NCBI RefSeq assembly: GCF_950295315.1
Contig: NW_026647251.1
Span: forward strand, 82,501 to 146,500
DNA length: 64,000 nt
From: Erinaceus europaeus
Lineage: Eukaryota > Chordata > Mammalia > Eulipotyphla > Erinaceidae
Direction: 5' to 3'
Shown here: positions 11,990-23,200 of the stretch, piece by piece
How the letters are laid out: the number at the start of each line of letters is the position of its first letter
Numbering within the stretch: position 1 is the stretch's first letter
Made by a program: the position numbers and the translations under genes
The notes under the pieces: generated by a model
Told to the model about the DNA's origin: nothing
The model's input: only the letters and a program-made list of their open reading frames with translations
The model's database searches: none

Positions 11990-12964
11990 TAAACAGCAGA
12001 AAGCATAGTGAGGTCAAGTATATTATGGTAAATCCCAACCACTGGAATTTCAAAGAAAAACAAGCTCAGCTCAATCAACACTACCTGAGCCACCAGGCCA
12101 CTACGTGCTGCTGCTGACTTGTTACTGTGGATTGTCTCCAGACACCAAGTCGGAGATGTCAACATCCCATCTCCTCTTATGGTGAGATCTTTCCTCACAC
12201 ATGAGACCACCTAGTTCCATTTCCACAGCACGTTTTCTAACAAAGTTACAGAGTAGACATAGGCTGGGGCCTAGGATGCTGGGCACAGATGTACATGTCC
12301 CCCTAAGTAAGGGGCAATTACATGCCTCAGACAAGAGTCCTTCATGGTCCTTCCTGATTAGACTCAGACCTCACAAGCCTGGAATTCTAGTGTAAGGGTC
12401 TAAAGAAGGCATCACACGTACTTGAGGGTTCTTATTCATTAAATGTTTTGTCCTGCTTCCCATCTTTCTGACTTTCAGTCACCAAGTTCCAGGTGCTACT
12501 GTATTACCCTCCTGACTTTCCTGGGCAGACAACCTCACCAACATGACCCAGAATACAGCTCTCCAGAACCCTGCCCCACCAGGGAAAGATAATATAGACT
12601 AGGGGTATGTATCAATCTGCCAATATCTATGTCCAGTAGAGAAGCAATTACAGATGCCAGAACTCCCACCTTCTGCACCCCATAATGATCTTTGGTCCAG
12701 ACTCCCAGAGGGATTTATGGGAGGAGAAGTGAACCAGAGGGCTCTGTACCACTATTCCACCAGGATCCAAACTTTTTGTCACCAAGAAGCTTGTTTTTAT
12801 AGCATCAATGAAAGGGAAGCGAATTGAAAAACACCAGAGGAAGCTTTGCACAGTTTCACTTATCTGAGAAGGGTGGCGGAGAAAGACTCCTGGTAGTAAT
12901 AGATGCCAGGGGGTGAACTGGAAAGGGGGTAAAGGCAGGACCACTATAAAAATTTGGGACAGGG

Positions 12965-13000
<36 letters not shown>

Positions 13001-13320
13001 TAGTTATAGAATCAGCCTATATTGGTGATCTTGGGAGAACTTTTCTCTCAGATAAGTGAAACTGTGCATAGCTTCCTCTGGTGTTTTGCACATTAGCTTC
13101 CCTCTCATTGAAGCTATAAAAACAATATTCCTGGTGACAAACACTCCCAACATCACCCAGGTGAAATGGAGGAGTGAGGACACTGATTTCTGGTGGTGAG
13201 AACCGTGTGGAACTGTACCCTTTTACCTTACAGTTTTGTGAATGAATATTAACTCTCTAATGGCAAAAGCTAGAAGAACTCTCTAATAAAAAAAAGTAAA
13301 AATAAATTTAAAAGTAAATA
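11990..13320 (+). mobile_element. L1-type 3' UTR fragment
   Basis: Shares long blocks with 37,690-38,370 (GTTCCAGGTGCTACTGTATT-like core, CCAGAGGGAT, GTGGTGAGAACCGTGTGGAA) and ends in an A-rich tail near 13,300. It holds a (CA)n at 12,967-13,000. The left boundary is approximate. Confidence 0.6.
12967..13000 (+). repeat. (AC)n microsatellite
   Basis: About 17 AC units within the L1 3' UTR fragment. Confidence 0.95.
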
Positions 13321-13411
13321 AGAAAGAGATGAGAACTGTCTGGCAGTTAGTATGTTGAAGTGTTATTAAATGAGGTAAAAGCTAGAATAGAGGTAGGAAA
13401 GACCCTTCAGG

Positions 13412-13570
13412 ACCAGCAAGATGGCTGAGCCAGACAGTTGCCCACTTTGCCCTGTGCACCACCTGGGCTCAGGCCTGGGCCTCCCCACACTGTAGAAGAC
13501 GGCAGGCAGTGCTGAGAGCTTTCCTCTCTCTCTGTCCTTATCTGGGAAAAACAAAACAAAACAAAACAGC
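13412..13570 (+). mobile_element. Diverged SINE in duplication copy A
   Basis: CAGGACCAGCAAGATGGCTG head; the same insertion is at 49,097-49,290 in copy B. Confidence 0.55.
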
Positions 13571-13606
13571 TTTGGAGGAGTGAAACCCTAGGCATGAAAA
13601 AAATAG

Positions 13607-13690
13607 ATATTATGAAAGAAAGGGAGGAAAGAAGGAAGGAAAGAAACAAAGAAAGGAAGAAGGAAAGAAGGAAGGAAGGAAGGGAGGGAG
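13607..13690 (+). repeat. Purine (GGAA)n-like repeat
   Basis: Irregular GAAAGGAAGG units. Confidence 0.9.
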
Positions 13691-14224
13691 CAAAGTACTT
13701 CCTTGAGTACCTTTGTATCCACAGGCCAACAACCTAGTTGGTGGAGGCAACAATTTCCTACACAGAGTTCATCCTAATATTTAGTTGTATTGATACCTCT
13801 TCAATATAACACATTTAGTTATCATATGAAGTCTGATTTAATAAAAATGTAAATGCATTTATTTCTTCATTTTTGCTGCAGGGGTTTTCTACGGTGGTTG
13901 CTGTCTGTGTGATACATTTAATGCTCCCAGCGGCCAGCTTTCCTTTTATTGTTTTTTACTCATTATCTTTTTATGACAGAGACAGAGAGAAATAGGCTGA
14001 GAAAGGGCGAGATAGAAGGTACAGGGAAGGAGAAACAGAGCTCTCACTGCAGGCCTGAGAGTGAGGCAGCTTCCACTGGGGAGGACACGGGACGAGGCCT
14101 GCCAGCTGCCTGCCTGCTGTGTGTGTCTGTGCGTCTGTCTGTGTGTGTCTCACACTCGGGCGGTCACCCACCACAGTGCTCAAACTGCCCTTGGTGTGTG
14201 CAAACAGAGGGCTCAGTGGAAAGA

Positions 14225-14303
14225 CCAGGCCCTAGGTGGTGGCTCAGCTGGAAGAGTGCACATGTTACCACCACAGTGCAGCTGCGGTTCAAGTCCTGGG
14301 TCC

Positions 14304-14359
<56 letters not shown>

Positions 14360-14540
14360 TATTTATGAGCTGATGAGCAGTGCTGCAAGGGTCTCTCCCC
14401 TTTGTCTTCTCTCCCTTTCTCTGTGTCACCATCAAAAGAAAAATGGAAAAAAAAAAAGAAAGAGAATAAAAAAAATAAAAAGGTCTCCAGGAAAGGTGGA
14501 GTCCGGCAGGCAATGAGCCTCAGCGATAACCGTGGTATGG
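14225..14540 (+). mobile_element. SINE with (TG)n inside
   Basis: The B-box-like CGGTTCAAGTCCTGGGTCC runs into (TG)n, then the pyrimidine-rich right part to an A-rich end. Confidence 0.6.
14304..14348 (+). repeat. (TG)n microsatellite
   Basis: About 22 TG units inside a SINE. Confidence 0.95.
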
Positions 14541-14639
14541 AAAGAGCAGGAAGAAAAGGCCACTTCATGCTAAACATCTAATGAAATTAAAGGTGTGCTG
14601 TGTTCACCTTGCTATTGCCTACCATGTGCTATTTTTTAA

Positions 14640-14900
14640 TTAATTGATTCATTTTTTAATTTTACAAAATAGCCTGTGGACAGGGCTTTGAATTTACACC
14701 ATTCCCAGCACCAGAGTTCTGACTCCTCAGTCTCCCCACTGCAAGCCACCTCAGTTCCCCTAATGTTGTAGACATGGGCCAACCTCCATCTCTACAGGCT
14801 TTTTTTTTTCATTATCTTACAGGGGGCTTCATGGTTCACAGTTCATTCACTGACACACAGGCACAATCCCACCTGCCCTCCCTGTAACCTATGGAGATTC
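14640..14900 (-). mobile_element. L1-type 3' tail, minus strand
   Basis: The sequence after the poly-T-like start (ATTCATTTTTTAATTTTACA) shows the same CAGCACCAGAG and CACACAGGCACAATCC motifs as other antisense tails. It is possibly two overlapping tails. Confidence 0.4.
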
Positions 14901-15854
14901 CTGGGTCCCCGGTCCTCAGAAAGCAGAGGAGAAGCTCCTGTAAGCTCCAAGGGGAGGCAGTGACATGGCCTTGTGGCTGAGGTTTCAGGACCCCACCACC
15001 GAGCACATCTGCACTCAGCTACCCTGCTACTCTGCTACCCTGGAGGGCAGCAGCTCCTGCAGGACCTGGGGTGCAGTGGCCCAACCCCAGGTCCCTGCAC
15101 ATCTTTTCAGGGCAGCAGTGCAAGAGCAGGAGGCCGAGGCTCAGTGAGAGCAGGGACAGAGTCCCCCTGGATATGCCACAGGGGTGAGGAGGAGGGGGGC
15201 TGTGAGTCTCAATAGGAACAGGAAGGGGACAGAGCAAGGCCCAGCAAGGCCACTTTACTCAGGTGGCCTGGACTGTGTCCTCCTGGTCATGGTCACAGGG
15301 CAGACTGAGGGGCTGCAGCAGCTAAAGCAAATCTCCCTGGACCTTTTAGAGGTGGTTTTCCAATGAGTCACTGGGAGATGGAAGCAGTTGAAAAAAAACC
15401 AGTGGCACCTGACTGTGCTTTACCCATTTCCCAGCAGCACGGGGGAAACCCATGATGTGTGCTTCAGTTGCTCTTGTTCTTAATCTTTTTCTTAAGGACA
15501 CAAAACATCTGTCTCATATTTCATGACTTGAGTGAGGAAAGCACTGTTCAAGCATCACATCGTATTTTCTTTCAAATAGTTTACAGGATACTAAGGAAAA
15601 GGTAAGAAAGAAAGAGAATTCTGAGGAACCCCAGCCTGGTCAAGCACTCAGATGATGCAGCAGGGCAGTGAGAACAGGCTTCTCCCCACCTCTCCCCACA
15701 CAAGCAGACACAGACACAAACACACCTGTCTGGGGCTCAGCACCCTGATTGTTCTGACCAGTGACTCACTGATGTTAATCTGTATGTTTCTTGTCTGTGA
15801 TCAGATGGAGTGCATCTTACCAGAGCTGTTTAAGAAAGAAGTGCTGGAGGGGTG

Positions 15855-16070
15855 GAGGAGAGGGGCGCACCTGACTCAGAGCACTAGTTACAAGCTGCTG
15901 GGTTCAAGACACTGGTCCCCCTGAAGAGGAAGAGCTTCACAAGCAGTTGAAGCAGTGCAGCAGGTGTCTCTCCTTCTCCTTCTCTATCTCTCCATCTGCT
16001 CATTCACTCTCACTTTCTCTGTCCCTGTCCAGTGAACTATAATAAAATGATTATTAAAAAGAAAATGAAA
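15855..16070 (+). mobile_element. SINE shared by both duplication copies
   Basis: Counterpart at 53,045-53,250 (ACAAGCTGCTGGGTTCAAGA). Confidence 0.6.
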
Positions 16071-16074
16071 AAGA

Positions 16075-16480
16075 GTGGACGCCACCTAGATTCCCATCAT
16101 CAGATGACTTGACTGAATAAGGAGTCATGGGATAGATGTTCCATGAAATACTACTCTGCAATCAAAAACAACAAAATGGATGGAACTGAAGTGATTATAC
16201 TTACCAAAATAAGTGAAGATATGAAACACAACTACCAGATGGTTTCACTCATATGTGGAATCTGGAGATATGATTCACTGAACTTGTAAAAAAAAATCCA
16301 AACAAAACAGAAGCAAGGAAACTGTGAGACTTGTGAGAACTCTGGTGGTTGTCTTTGGGAGAGAGGGGATACAGTACTCTGGTGGTGTGAAACTGTACAA
16401 TGTGATCACAATCTTGTAACAAAATTAATAGCAAATTAAAAAGAAAATGAAAGACCTAATAATAAAAAAAGAGAAAAGAT
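16075..16480 (+). mobile_element. L1 3' fragment
   Basis: Holds the GAAATACTACTCTGCAATCA and GGTTTCACTCATATGTGGAA blocks of L1 3' ends, ending in an A-rich tail. It is private to duplication copy A. Confidence 0.65.
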
Positions 16481-16581
16481 ATAGCAAAAAGCTAAGGCAT
16501 CTATTCTAGGCTACATCAAGTCCTCTAGTGGTTACTCGGATGTGTATCTTTATACTAGAGTTGAAGGACATCATAGAATAT

Positions 16582-16805
16582 GTGCAACTTGAACCTGAAC
16601 TGGAATTGGTGTATTGCACCAAAGTAAAAGACTGGGGTGGGTGGAGGGGAGAATACAGGTCCAAAAAGGATAACAGAGGACCTAATGGGGGTTGTACTGT
16701 TATATGGAAAACTGGAAAATGTTATGCATGTACAAACTATTGTATTTACTGTAGAGTTTAAAACATTAATTCCCCAATAAAGAAATTTAAATAATAAATA
16801 AACTA
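16582..16805 (+). mobile_element. L1 3' tail, private to copy A
   Basis: Copy B reads straight through this point (about 53,845). Here a tail with ATTCCCCAATAAAGAAATTT is inserted, flanked by gaatat-type ends. Confidence 0.7.
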
Positions 16806-16885
16806 AAGAAAGGAATATCTACAACTCATTTGCTACTGGATTGTTTATTTTTAAAATGGGTTTATGGAGATAACAATGCCATTAT

Positions 16886-16887
<2 letters not shown>

Positions 16888-16919
<32 letters not shown>
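16888..16919 (+). repeat. (CA)n microsatellite, copy A
   Basis: Same relative place as 53,890-53,932 in copy B, about 280 bp before exon 1. Confidence 0.95.
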
Positions 16920-16921
<2 letters not shown>

Positions 16922-17039
16922 CTTATGCTCCTGGAAATAGTGTGTCTCTGACAGCACCTATGTGAATATCTGGCTGTGATATTTACTGTTTAGAATTAAT
17001 AATGAAGAGTGGTGGTATAACATGCTTCAAGGAGTCAGT

Positions 17040-17201
17040 CATGCTGTCAGCTGGTCAGTTATGACACTGACCTTTGACCGATGACATCACAGCCCAGGGG
17101 CCTTGGCTACAGTGGAATCTTCAGTCTTGAAGACTGAGCTGACAGTGCAAGCAGTTCTGTGTCCAGCTCTCTCTTTAGCATCAAGGAGTGAAGAATAGAG
17201 G
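17040..17201 (+). promoter_or_regulatory. Candidate promoter / 5' UTR of copy A
   Basis: This stretch directly precedes exon 1 and holds TGACATCA at about 17083, one base off a CRE, in a block also present in copy B (about 54204-54324). No TATA box at a convincing distance and no CpG island are seen. CRE-like sites near the start are common in testis genes, but tissue expression cannot be read from sequence. Confidence 0.3.
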
Positions 17202-17266
17202 ATGTCTGAGTCTACCAGAAAGTCTTCGCGGCTTTCAGGGTGTCTGGGCTGTCTGTCCTGCTTCAG
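17202..17266 (+). CDS. Copy A exon 1 (start codon, 21 codons + 2 nt)
   Basis: The ATG opens a Ser/Arg- and Cys-rich leader (MSESTRKSSRLSGCLGCLS...), and the exon ends TTC AG before the donor gtagag. The two leftover bases join exon 2 to make an Arg codon, so the frame continues. Copy B carries the same exon with the same length and donor. The leader has no hydrophobic signal peptide. Its cysteines could be lipidated, but that is only a guess. The reverse strand is also open here in both copies, which I take to be a shadow. Confidence 0.6.
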
Positions 17267-20200
17267 GTAGAGTCTGTTCACATGCCCTGTGTGACCGGCA
17301 GAGCAGGAGGAGGGCAGTCCCAGGATGTGCTCTGTGTGATGCCCACTGACAGAATCCTCAGCTTCAGCTCTGGTCTCATGAGATTCCCTCCTGCTGATGC
17401 CAGAGAGCAGACTTGACCTGCTAGGATCAGAGTCCTGTGGGCTTACTCAGGGCACAGCCACAAATAGCTTTGTACTTCCTTGAGTTGAGAAACATTTGGA
17501 TGTTTGATTTATTATTAGATGATTGTGGGATTCCTGCCTCCCTCACCCCCAAAGTGAAGACTGACTTAAAGAAGATTAGAGTCAGTTTTCAATAATTCTG
17601 TTATCTAAGTGTATATGTTAATGTGAGACCACAATGGAATGACCTCTTCACACTCTTGGAGTCCATGCAATCTGACCTCTGTAGGTCCCACGTATATCTG
17701 TTTAAAATTATTTTTATGACATAGGAAGAGAGACAGAGAAGAGAAGAGAAAAGAAGCAAAGAGGAAAGAAAAGGGGGAGAGGAATGGGTGAAGAAAGCAG
17801 CAGAGTCAAACAGGCAAAAACTGCAGATGATACTTGGGGTTGATGATTTTACCACAACACTCTAGACGCTGTGCTGCCTTTAGGCCTTGGCCCTGAGCTG
17901 GTTCTTTGAAACATTTCTCATCCTCTCTCCTTTGACCTCTAGCATCCCCTTACTTTTTTTTTTATTCTTATATTGGGGGTCATTGATAATTCACTACAGT
18001 GCGGATTGTTGACACAGGTAAGATTTCTCATCTCCCCATGAGCCGGATCTACAGAACACTTTCACCCCTCACTCAGCTCCTTCCCCAGCACCAAGCACCA
18101 GGACCCCAACCCTCACTCCCCCTCACTCCCTCTTAGTGTGTCCTTTCTCCCAGGTCCAGTGACTCTGCTGCTTCCTTGTCCCCTGACACTAACGTGACAG
18201 TCCCTGTGTCCTGTCCTTCAAGCTGCCCTCCATCTCCACTGGCCCTGAGTGACCTCAACTCTCATAGGAGCTCTGTGTAGCTCAGGACTCCTGAGTGGGG
18301 GTGCTGAGTCCTTCTGGGGGACTGAGATTCCTCTGTAATGCTGTGAGTGCTGGCATCAGCATGAGCCCCTGTGTCCTGAATGCCTGCTGACAAGCTGCCC
18401 TGTGGGTCTGCTGTGTTGCAGGACTTCTGTGGAGGAGAGTGGCCCGCAAGAGGAGAACATCCCAGTGATGCCTCGTGGCCGCATACTGCTCTTTGGCCCT
18501 GCCAAATTCCAGAAGGGGCGGAAGTGGCAGAAAAGACAAATGATCTTATATTCCAACATGCTGCTCATCTCCAACACGAAGTGCGTACCTGCTCCCCCTG
18601 CTCTTTACCCCACAGCTGCTTCTTCTCTGCTGCCCTGAGGACAGAAGAGGTGGTTTTTCTGCAAGGTTTCTGTCCAGCACTGGGAAGGCAGCAGAGGGGA
18701 AGAAGGGAGACTGGGCAGGGCCCCAAGTTCTGGGGAAGGGCAGCCAGGGTGGAGAAGCTGAAGGAGGGACGCAGAGTCAGAGGCCAGCGGGGACCCAGCC
18801 TGGAGGACCCACCACTGGCCTGCTCTTCCAACTGGGCACGAGGTAGACAGGACAAGCCACAGCCAGACATGCTTCCAGGGACTCACAGACACTAACACTG
18901 AATTTCTGCAAAGTGTTTCCATTCACAGCCTGCACCTGGTGACGGGGACCTGGGAATGAGGGAATGAGTAATTCATTAACTGAATTTATTTTGTGTGACA
19001 CGAGGCAATGAATTCAGTCAGTGGACAACACTGTTGAGCAAAGTCCTCTTCAAATTTCTTTGAAAGTACCTGAGAGACAAGAGAAGGATATGGGGAAGGG
19101 AACAGAGAGGAGAGACACCCAGTGACAGCTCCCACTATGCAGTTCCCTTTGCTCATGGACAAGGTCCTTTTCATCGTACGTGAGCCTCTGCCTGGCTTTA
19201 TGATGGGCACAGCATTTAAGCAGCTTTTTACGTTTGGCCAGACTTTAAGTGAAACATTATGAATAAAACACTAAGAAAGCAAGTTTGAAATAACAACTTT
19301 TTATCTTTTAAACTAATATTATTGTAGGTTTATGGTTTTGTACAGTTCTTGACACAAAGGTAATCTTGACATTGCACCTTGATAGGTATCTGCAAAACAC
19401 TCTCTTCACTGACTTTGGTCCTTTCCCATCATGCTCCAGGACTCCACAATCATCCCCTGTCCCCCACACCCAACCTAGCCCTCTCCCTGCCCTCCCTCCC
19501 TAGAGTCCTTTCCTTTCGCTCAATACACCAAACCAGTCCACGTTTTGTTACGTGATTCTCCTTTCTGTTGTTGAACCTTATGTTCTGCCTACAAGTGAGA
19601 TCATCTCTACTCATCCTTCACCTTTTAGCTTATCTCACATGATTCCTTTACGTTTCTAGGCTGCACTTATTTCAGGACCAGTCTTCCTCCAGTGGCAGAG
19701 TATGTTGAGCCAACCTCCCTTTGGAGAGTGGGGCAGTCCCTACTATTGCTGTCCCACATTGAGGGCAAGGTCCTGTAGAGGCCCACAAGAGGTTATGGTG
19801 TTGCTCCTGATGGAGATGACCAGTGACAGTGCAGACAGGTCTCTGTCAGAGGTCTAGGCCCATCATGTCTATGTGGGAATCCCAGGATTTCCTGACTTGG
19901 GCCCCAGATGATGGCGTGGCCTGGTGGTGACCAAGAGAGCCATCATTGAAGTCTGCTGGTCTCTTGCCCTTATTCAGCTTTTGTTGTCCTTACTTTGTCT
20001 GACAAGTTTAGCCTTAGTGTGATCAAGGAAGTGAAATAGGAAGTGGGTGAAGAGGTATCTAGGTCTAATTATAAACTATTTGATTCAATATTTTATGGTG
20101 TCTTTACTTTTCTTTCTACTTGCTTGCTGCACTTATTGACTCATTGTAAACATGTGCACGCTTTCTTTGAGGTAAATATTTTCCCTCTAACTTATGGAAA

Positions 20201-23200
20201 GGTATGCAAAGCCCTTAGAAACTGAGACTGGGTGGCTGGCTGGTGGCACACCTGGTTCAGTGTGCATACTTATTACCATGCCCAAGGTTGTAGGTTCAAT
20301 CCCCACTCCTCATCTGCAGGGGAAGCTTCATAAGCAGTTAGCAGGGCTGCAGATTCATTCCTCTCTTCAACTGGGTCTCCCACCCTCTCAATTTCTCTCG
20401 GTCCTCTCAAAAACAAACACACAGAAACAGGGGAATGATCAGTAACAACAGTGGATTCATCAGGCAGCCACTGTGATAACCCCAGTGGCAATTAAAACGA
20501 AGTGACATGGAAAATACATCTTAATTCTTTCAGTCTCATAGAAAATATATTTAACTGAACTTATAATGCATGACTTATTTCATTAGTATCCTCAAGCACT
20601 TTCAGGGTGACAATAATTACCTAATAAGTTAATTACAATTTTCATACAATTAATAAGGGAAATATGATCATGGATCATTATGATTAACAAATAAGATACT
20701 ACATGGAAAGATGCTAAATGAGTGAAAGGTTCTCTTAGTGAGCTCATAAATATAGGGGGGTTATCTAATTGCTCTACAATGTTCAGGAAAATGGCTGTTT
20801 TTCTCCCACTGGTAAGGAGTGTTCAGGGACATCCTGGGCCAGGCTCCAGTCAGCAACAGCACTCAGGCCCCAGCCCTCCCTCTTCTGTGCTCCCAAGGCT
20901 CTGCTCAGAGGGGAAGGAGCCACAGAAACACACCCACCATCTCCCCAGGAGAAACCCAGCTGCTCTCAGAATGCTGGAGATGCCAGCTGACTGCTCTGTG
21001 CTCTGTTCCCTCTCCAGGTTCAAGGGTCACTTCAGAATCAAGTACTGGGTGCCCCTGCTGGACATTTGGGTGGCACCCAACATGAAGAAACCCAAGAAAG
21101 TCTCAAGAATCCGCCCATCACTGGTCTTGGGCTGGGCTGACCGCAGCTTCGTTGTCTCTTTTAAGTAAGACTGCAGCCTGGCATCTCTCTCCTCATGACT
21201 CTCAAGGGGGAGCACAGCTCCACCTGTGGGTCTATTAGCCAAAAGTGCGCTGACCCCCTCAAAAACATCTGTGTGCTGTCAACTGTCCCCATAGGCTCAG
21301 ATTCAGGCAAACACGTGCAACTGCTATGCCCTCTGAAGGTGGGGACCAGGGGCTTGAACCCACATCCTTGTGCATGGTAACATGTGCAGTTAACCACCAG
21401 TATAACTGCCCAACCCCCAACACAATTTATCCTCCATCTAGAATTTTTTTCTTTCCAACCCAGCAAGCTGTCTGTCAAACAGCAGGGCCCTCACCACCCA
21501 GTAGCAGGGCAGGCCTCCAGACTCACACAGTCCCACCAATAACCACCACGTTGATGTTTATACTGGCTGGCAATCACAATATGTTTGTGTGAATTTTATG
21601 CATTCTAACTTTCTTTCTCCTCTTGGATTTCAGATCAGCTGAGAGGATGGAGCAATGGTATAAGGAGCTTTGTAGGTATGCCATTAGTTCACATATTTCA
21701 AATCATTTCTTAAGAATATTCTGTTTATTTAATCAATGAGAAAGGAAGAGAGAGAGAGACAGAGAGAAAGAACCAAGTATCAGTCTGGTACATGTGCTTC
21801 TGGGGATTGAACTCAGGACCTCATGCTTGAGAGTCTAATACTTTATCCATTGTGCCATCTCCCAGGCCATGGTACTTCAAATCTTCAAGTTCTCAGAATG
21901 CAGAGTCCTAGCAGTCAGTGCTTCTCCCTCTTGTCCCCCTTCTCTCCATGCTGTGATGGGAGCTAACATCACCCCGGACTATGTATTAAACTGCCGTGTC
22001 TTAAGGGCAGGTTTGTCTGTGGGGTGGTTCTCAAAGAAAATGCATCTGCCAGCCCTACAGGCCAGGGAGGTTCTGGCCTGGACTCCAAGCAGGAAAGCTG
22101 TGAGGACAGGATCTGAAGCCCTGGTCTCAGTGACCTGACAAAATAGATTTTTTTTCTTTTCCTGGTATCTCTCCATTCTCCAAAAATACATTTGCATACT
22201 GTTTCTCTCATTAGATCTTGCATATATCTTTTAAAAGTTGCTATCTTGAAAAAGTAGTAGAAAATACTGAAGTAATCAGCCAAAACATAAGTTGATTAGA
22301 AAACAAGCTAACAGCTATTCTTCTTCTGTTTTGGGTCACTGTGAACTTGATTAGCAACATTTACAGTGAGAACATGGACTATGTGGACGCCATGCTGGAG
22401 TATGCTGAGGATGACATCAGTGTAAGTGTATCTAAGACTAGAATGTACATTCCAAGCTCCTGCCTTGGACAGAAAGAGGTCTAGAGATGAGGGAAGAATC
22501 CAGAATGTACCAGACAGGAAAGTGTATTTTCCTACAGATACACAGGTCTGTGTATACACAGAAAAGGAAGCTGGGACTATATGCAACAATAATTAATTTG
22601 ACTTAAACCTGGAGAGAACATGGCACATGAAATGTCACAATTTTTTCCAGAAGGCTTCTTGTGTCAATCCTTGATGTCTCTTGTACTTAACTGTTTTCAA
22701 GAGACAGCTTTTCTTTTCACATGGAGGTTTTCCCCAGTTGACTGTTGCGTATACAGAATTGTCTGTGTCATTTCCAGTAGATTATTAACCCCTGGACAGG
22801 GTGACACTTTTAAGTGAAGAGAAAATATTGACCCCAGTATTCTTTATTCAACTGGAAAAAAGCAAGAAAGGGTGTGGGGAGAGACAGTGGTGCACCTGGT
22901 AGAGTGCACATGTCACCATGCAAGAGGACGTGGGTTCAAGTCCCTGGGTCCTACTTGCAGCAGGGGAGCTTCCTGTGAGGTGAAGCAGTACTGCAGGTGT
23001 CTGTCTAGTCCTCTGCCCCTTTCTCCCCCTTGTTTCCTCTCTATGAAATAAAATGAAAAAAGAAGATGATGATGGCAGCCAGGAGCAGTGGAGTCATGAT
23101 GCAGCCACCAAGCCCTGGTGGCAATATAGTTCTTTGTGTATTATTTGATTTCTAGAATTGCAGTGCTGTAACCAAGATATTTATAATGAACAACAAAGTT

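Larger units (their letters stand above)
13325..22850 (+). repeat. Segmental duplication, copy A
   Basis: Matching blocks with copy B: 13,325-14,060 with 49,010-49,660, and 15,310-22,850 with 52,497-59,530. They include exons 1-5, a (CA)n at the same relative place, and several SINE and L1-tail insertions. Insertions private to one copy (for example the L1 tail at 16,582-16,805 here) break the alignment. The stretch 14,200-15,300 has no clear partner. Confidence 0.85.

Noticed and set aside
14061..14577. 151- and 137-codon frames
   Set aside because: Run through a (TG)n microsatellite within a SINE.
17087..17281. 64-codon minus-strand frame, also present at 54,210-54,404
   Set aside because: It is conserved only because the region is duplicated. 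The + strand exon 1 with a donor that fits exon 2 explains the site better.
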